Both the position numbers and the translations under genes were made by a program. Shown piece after piece: positions 61,070-64,000 of a DNA stretch of 64,000 bases. The DNA lies in contig JADGEB010000003.1 of NCBI GenBank assembly GCA_016744595.1, positions 1 to 64,000 of the forward strand, given 5' to 3'. The notes under the pieces were generated by a model that was not told the origin of the DNA, made no database searches, and was given only the letters and a program-made list of their open reading frames with translations. The first letter of the stretch is position 1. The number at the start of each line of letters is the position of its first letter. The DNA comes from Desulfuromusa sp. Lineage in GTDB: Bacteria > Desulfobacterota > Desulfuromonadia > Desulfuromonadales > Geopsychrobacteraceae.

Positions 61070-63868
61070 ATGACAAAGCGACTATGTGTAAGCTTGTTGA
61101 CCGTGATTGTTTTTCTAACTGGTGTAAGCAGCTCGTTTGCAGAAATGATCAACGCTGTCCTTAATACTCCCGGCAGTGCTTCTGATGTTGCTGTCGAAGG
61201 TTCCCAGGCTTATGTCGCTGACAGTGCCGGCGGTTTAAGAATTATAGATATCTCGAATCCATCTTTGCCTCAAGAAGTCAGTTCTGCTGCAACGCCTGGG
61301 GTTGCCTCGGGTGTTGCCTTGTACGGCAACTATGCTCTTGTTGCCGATGGTATCTCTGGAATTCAATTCTTCGATATTTCGAATCCACTATCCCCTCAAC
61401 CCTACGCCAGCTTGCCTATGACAGGCGATGCTCTGGATATTCACATCGACTCTTCCTATGCCTATGTTGCTGCTGGGACTGCTGGTTTGCACATTGTTAG
61501 TCTGCATGACATGCTTGCTCCATATGTTCTGGAAACCTTCAACACTCCGGGCACAGCGCAAGAAGTGACGGTTATCGATGATCTTGCCTACGTTGCCGAT
61601 GGAAGCGGCGGGCTACAATTGGTCGATGTCGGCAATCCATTTGTTCCTACGACGATCGGCACTCTTACGTCAGCAAGTGCTGTAAACTGGCTGTCGGTCG
61701 CCGGTGATATCGTTTACCTGGCAACGCAAGCTGAACAATTGTTGTTGATAGATGTGTCCGATCCAACTTTACCAGTATTGATTGGAACCAAAACCCCAGA
61801 AGGACAAGCAAGATCGGTTGTTGTTGCAGAACCGCTGAGCTATGTTGCTGATCACGAAAATGGCTTGCGAATCCTGTCTGTGGCTGAACAGTTGCCAGGA
61901 AAAGTTATTTCTCCGAATGGTGGAGAAATGCTGATTGCCGGACAATCGGTGCTGTTGGAATGGAGTGCTGTGACCGGCGCACAGAACTATGAATTGTCAT
62001 ATACCTTTGGTGATGGTCAATGGCATGGCATTGCTACGGTTTCAGGAGTGACAACATACAGCTGGCAAACACCTGCTATTGCCCAACCTGAAGATCGATG
62101 CCGCATCAGGCTCAAATCGTACAATGCTTCCGGTGGGGTTATTGGAGATGATCCATCGGATGGCGTTTTTACACTCTCCTCTTCTGCGGGAAACGTAACT
62201 TCAATTTCTGCACCGGCCAATTCGGCAAGTAGTTCAGTTGTGGTCAGTTGGTCCGCAAGTAGCGTTCCCGGTGTTTCATATGAATTAAACATCAGTAAAG
62301 ACGGTAGTCCCTTTGAGCAGATCTACCAGGGAGGCTCCTTGTCGGTAGAGCTTGCAGGGCTTTCAAATGGAACCCATAGCTTTAAAGCGAGAGCAGTCAG
62401 GACAGATTACATTGATGGCCCATGGAGCAGCCTTGCCACAACACTTGTTGACAGCGTGGATGGGGGAAGTAGTGGAGAAGCTTGTGGTATGCCTTCCAAC
62501 ATCACCGTACCACCTGAATCAGACTCCGGTCAGATCGCAATATCGTGGGGAGCTTCGCCGACCAGTGGGGTGACATATTCAGTTGAATTGAGTGCCAATT
62601 CTGGGAACACCTATTCCCCGGTTTATGTCGGAACGGCTCTTTCAGCAAATATCCCCGTAGCAGCGGAAGGTTCTTACCGCTTTCGTATCAAGGCGAGTAA
62701 GTCAGGGCTTGCAGGCAGTAGCTGGGCACTGACTTCCAGCTGTCAGACTATTCTTGGCCAACCAAGTAATTTAACCGTGACACCAACCAGCAGTAATGGA
62801 GCTATCGCGCTATCATGGGTCGCCTCAAATACTCCGAGTGTAACTTATGTAATCGAAATGAGTAATGACGGTGGTTCCAGCTATATGGGAGTGTACCAAG
62901 GGAATGGTCTGTCAGCGACTGTGAATGTTGGCTCTGATGGTACTTTCAGTTTCCGGATTAAAGCCATAAAAAACAATTACACAGACACAGCTTGGGTCTC
63001 TGGTGGCAGTTGTGTTGTGACGCTGGCCTGTGGAGTACCGTCCTCAATCAATGTGTCAGCAAACGTATCAGCACAACACTTTGCTGTCAGTTGGGGGGCA
63101 TCGTCAACAACTGGCGTTGTTTATGTTCTAGAAAGGAGTAGCAATGGTGGCAGCAGCTATACCGGTGTTTATAGTGGTAGTAGTCTCTCGGCCACAGTCC
63201 CGGTGACCGCCAGTGGCAGTTATCGCTTCAGGGTCAAAGCGACCAAGGCCAGCATGCAAGATAGTAGTTGGAGGGTTAGCTCCGATGTTCCAATTACCTT
63301 GGTTGCGGACACGGTTACGATAACCTCTCCGACAACCGATTCCAACGGGGCTTATACTGTGTCCTGGACTGGGTCTCAATATTCTGGAGCAACTTATGTT
63401 GTTGAGGAAGCACAAAACAGCAGCTTTACGGTTGCCCTGAGAACAGTTGCTTCATATACATCTTCAACAAGTGTTGCAATTACCGGAAGAGCAGATTATG
63501 CAACTTATTATTACCGTGTGAAGGTCGCAGTGTCCGGCATGACGAATGGAGGCTGGTCGAATATTGATTCGACGCAAATAGTTTTTCCATCGTTGCCCAG
63601 CTTAAGCTTGTCATGCGGATCTTGTCAGGATTTATGGACGGGCAGGAGCACTTCTATGCGTATATACTTCAATGCTTCTTCGTTCCCATCTGGAACAACT
63701 TTTTCAACTGCTAACGTTTCGGGCTGCTCTGTCAGCATTAGAAGTGGGTATCTCATTGTTAGCTTCTCTCCAATCACAGCATGGGAGTTCGACTTTTACG
63801 CAATCAATCCAAATTATAGAGGAACCGCCCCAAAACATGTTTCTGGGTTTGCTGACTGGGGGGATTGA
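61070..63868 (+). CDS. Exported LVIVD beta-propeller and fibronectin-III-like surface protein
   Basis: 932 aa. A Sec signal (1-24, ending SSSFA) is followed by LVIVD-type repeats (about 30-285; recurring AYVADSAGGLRIIDISNPSLP-like units) that form a propeller. Next is an Ig/Fn3-like domain starting PNGGEMLIAGQ, then five tandem Fn3-like repeats (about 375-850) with recurring VSWSAS, YVIE-S-DGGSSY and YRFRIKA patterns. The final 80 residues carry a Cys pair (CGSCQ). No membrane anchor is visible. Likely an adhesin or surface-bound protein. The ATG at 61070 has TGGAGG upstream. Confidence 0.82.
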   Translation: MTKRLCVSLLTVIVFLTGVSSSFAEMINAVLNTPGSASDVAVEGSQAYVADSAGGLRIIDISNPSLPQEVSSAATPGVASGVALYGNYALVADGISGIQFFDISNPLSPQPYASLPMTGDALDIHIDSSYAYVAAGTAGLHIVSLHDMLAPYVLETFNTPGTAQEVTVIDDLAYVADGSGGLQLVDVGNPFVPTTIGTLTSASAVNWLSVAGDIVYLATQAEQLLLIDVSDPTLPVLIGTKTPEGQARSVVVAEPLSYVADHENGLRILSVAEQLPGKVISPNGGEMLIAGQSVLLEWSAVTGAQNYELSYTFGDGQWHGIATVSGVTTYSWQTPAIAQPEDRCRIRLKSYNASGGVIGDDPSDGVFTLSSSAGNVTSISAPANSASSSVVVSWSASSVPGVSYELNISKDGSPFEQIYQGGSLSVELAGLSNGTHSFKARAVRTDYIDGPWSSLATTLVDSVDGGSSGEACGMPSNITVPPESDSGQIAISWGASPTSGVTYSVELSANSGNTYSPVYVGTALSANIPVAAEGSYRFRIKASKSGLAGSSWALTSSCQTILGQPSNLTVTPTSSNGAIALSWVASNTPSVTYVIEMSNDGGSSYMGVYQGNGLSATVNVGSDGTFSFRIKAIKNNYTDTAWVSGGSCVVTLACGVPSSINVSANVSAQHFAVSWGASSTTGVVYVLERSSNGGSSYTGVYSGSSLSATVPVTASGSYRFRVKATKASMQDSSWRVSSDVPITLVADTVTITSPTTDSNGAYTVSWTGSQYSGATYVVEEAQNSSFTVALRTVASYTSSTSVAITGRADYATYYYRVKVAVSGMTNGGWSNIDSTQIVFPSLPSLSLSCGSCQDLWTGRSTSMRIYFNASSFPSGTTFSTANVSGCSVSIRSGYLIVSFSPITAWEFDFYAINPNYRGTAPKHVSGFADWGD

Positions 63869-63914
63869 TATAACTGATTAGTTTTCTACTAATTTAAAAT
63901 TTTCCAGCTAGAAG

Positions 63915-63966
63915 TTAAACACGTAAAAGGGCGGTCTCGTGAAGAGCCGCCCTTTTACGTGTTTAA
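63915..63966 (+). terminator. Terminator at the island end; repeated long hairpin, copy 2
   Basis: A 20-bp perfect stem from TTAAACACGT through AAAAGGGCGG, loop TCTCGTGAAGAG, extendable with one bulge to about 26 bp. The core equals that at 52108-52157 except one loop base, while the outer arms differ in a compensatory way. It lies 47 bp after the Fn3 gene. Confidence 0.8.
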
Positions 63967-64000
63967 GCTTCTGTTTATTTATTGCATTAGTGGGTCGGTG

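Overview
The window looks like chromosome from a flagellated, anaerobic, respiring member of the Desulfuromonadales / Geobacter-Pelobacter group (Desulfobacterota, the former Deltaproteobacteria). The grounds are a Tat-exported iron-sulfur/NrfD quinone module beside a multihaem cytochrome, an 11-gene complex I operon without the NADH-input genes, a single-chain pyruvate:ferredoxin oxidoreductase, a probable selenoprotein, and flagellar genes ordered flgM-flgN-flgK-flgL-csrA-fliW...fliC-flaG-fliD-fliS. The genus is an inference from gene content; no rRNA is present.

Layout. 1-3.9 kb: end of a multihaem cytochrome gene, its FeS and NrfD-like membrane partners, then a two-gene membrane sensor unit with a CX4CH motif. 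3.9-8.4 kb: on the minus strand a parvulin, a zinc-ribbon protein and a methyltransferase; on the plus strand an ABC exporter that appears leaderless, an AhpD/CMD-like gene with an in-frame TGA read here as selenocysteine, and hslO. 8.5-18.9 kb: nuoABCDHIJKLMN, closed by a terminator. 18.9-22.1 kb: a UbiD-family decarboxylase and recQ. 22.2-38.3 kb: a flagellar late-gene region with the FlgM anti-sigma factor, hook-junction proteins, CsrA/FliW, a large TPR-glycosyltransferase-pyruvyltransferase protein, flagellin, FlaG, the cap FliD, the FliS and FliT-like chaperones, a PilZ protein, a diguanylate cyclase, FliK and FhlB. Three matching sigma-28 promoters can be read, one of them driving the diguanylate cyclase. 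38.3-41.9 kb: tRNA-Ser(GGA) with a duplicated 3' end, 4.5S SRP RNA, and dnaX-ybaB-recR. 41.9-52.1 kb: pyruvate:ferredoxin oxidoreductase, an AEC-family transporter, an aminotransferase behind a possible leader-peptide attenuator, glutamate-cysteine ligase and transketolase.

52.1-64.0 kb is accessory DNA. It holds a complete IS4-family insertion with 9-bp target duplications, a 1942-residue secreted SpvB/FG-GAP/RHS protein with a hydrophobic tip followed by an overlapping AT-rich 85-aa membrane gene (probable toxin and immunity), a pseudopilin-like protein, and a beta-propeller/Fn3 surface protein. Two copies of a long hairpin with the same loop and covarying outer arms bracket this region. 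A second, unrelated palindromic repeat family of about 130 bp has copies near 38.9 and 46.9 kb.

Functional picture. Pyruvate oxidation by the oxidoreductase would give reduced ferredoxin, a plausible donor for the truncated complex I. Flagellin synthesis appears to be controlled by sigma-28/FlgM at transcription and probably by CsrA/FliW at translation. c-di-GMP made by the sigma-28-driven cyclase could act on the PilZ protein to tune motility.
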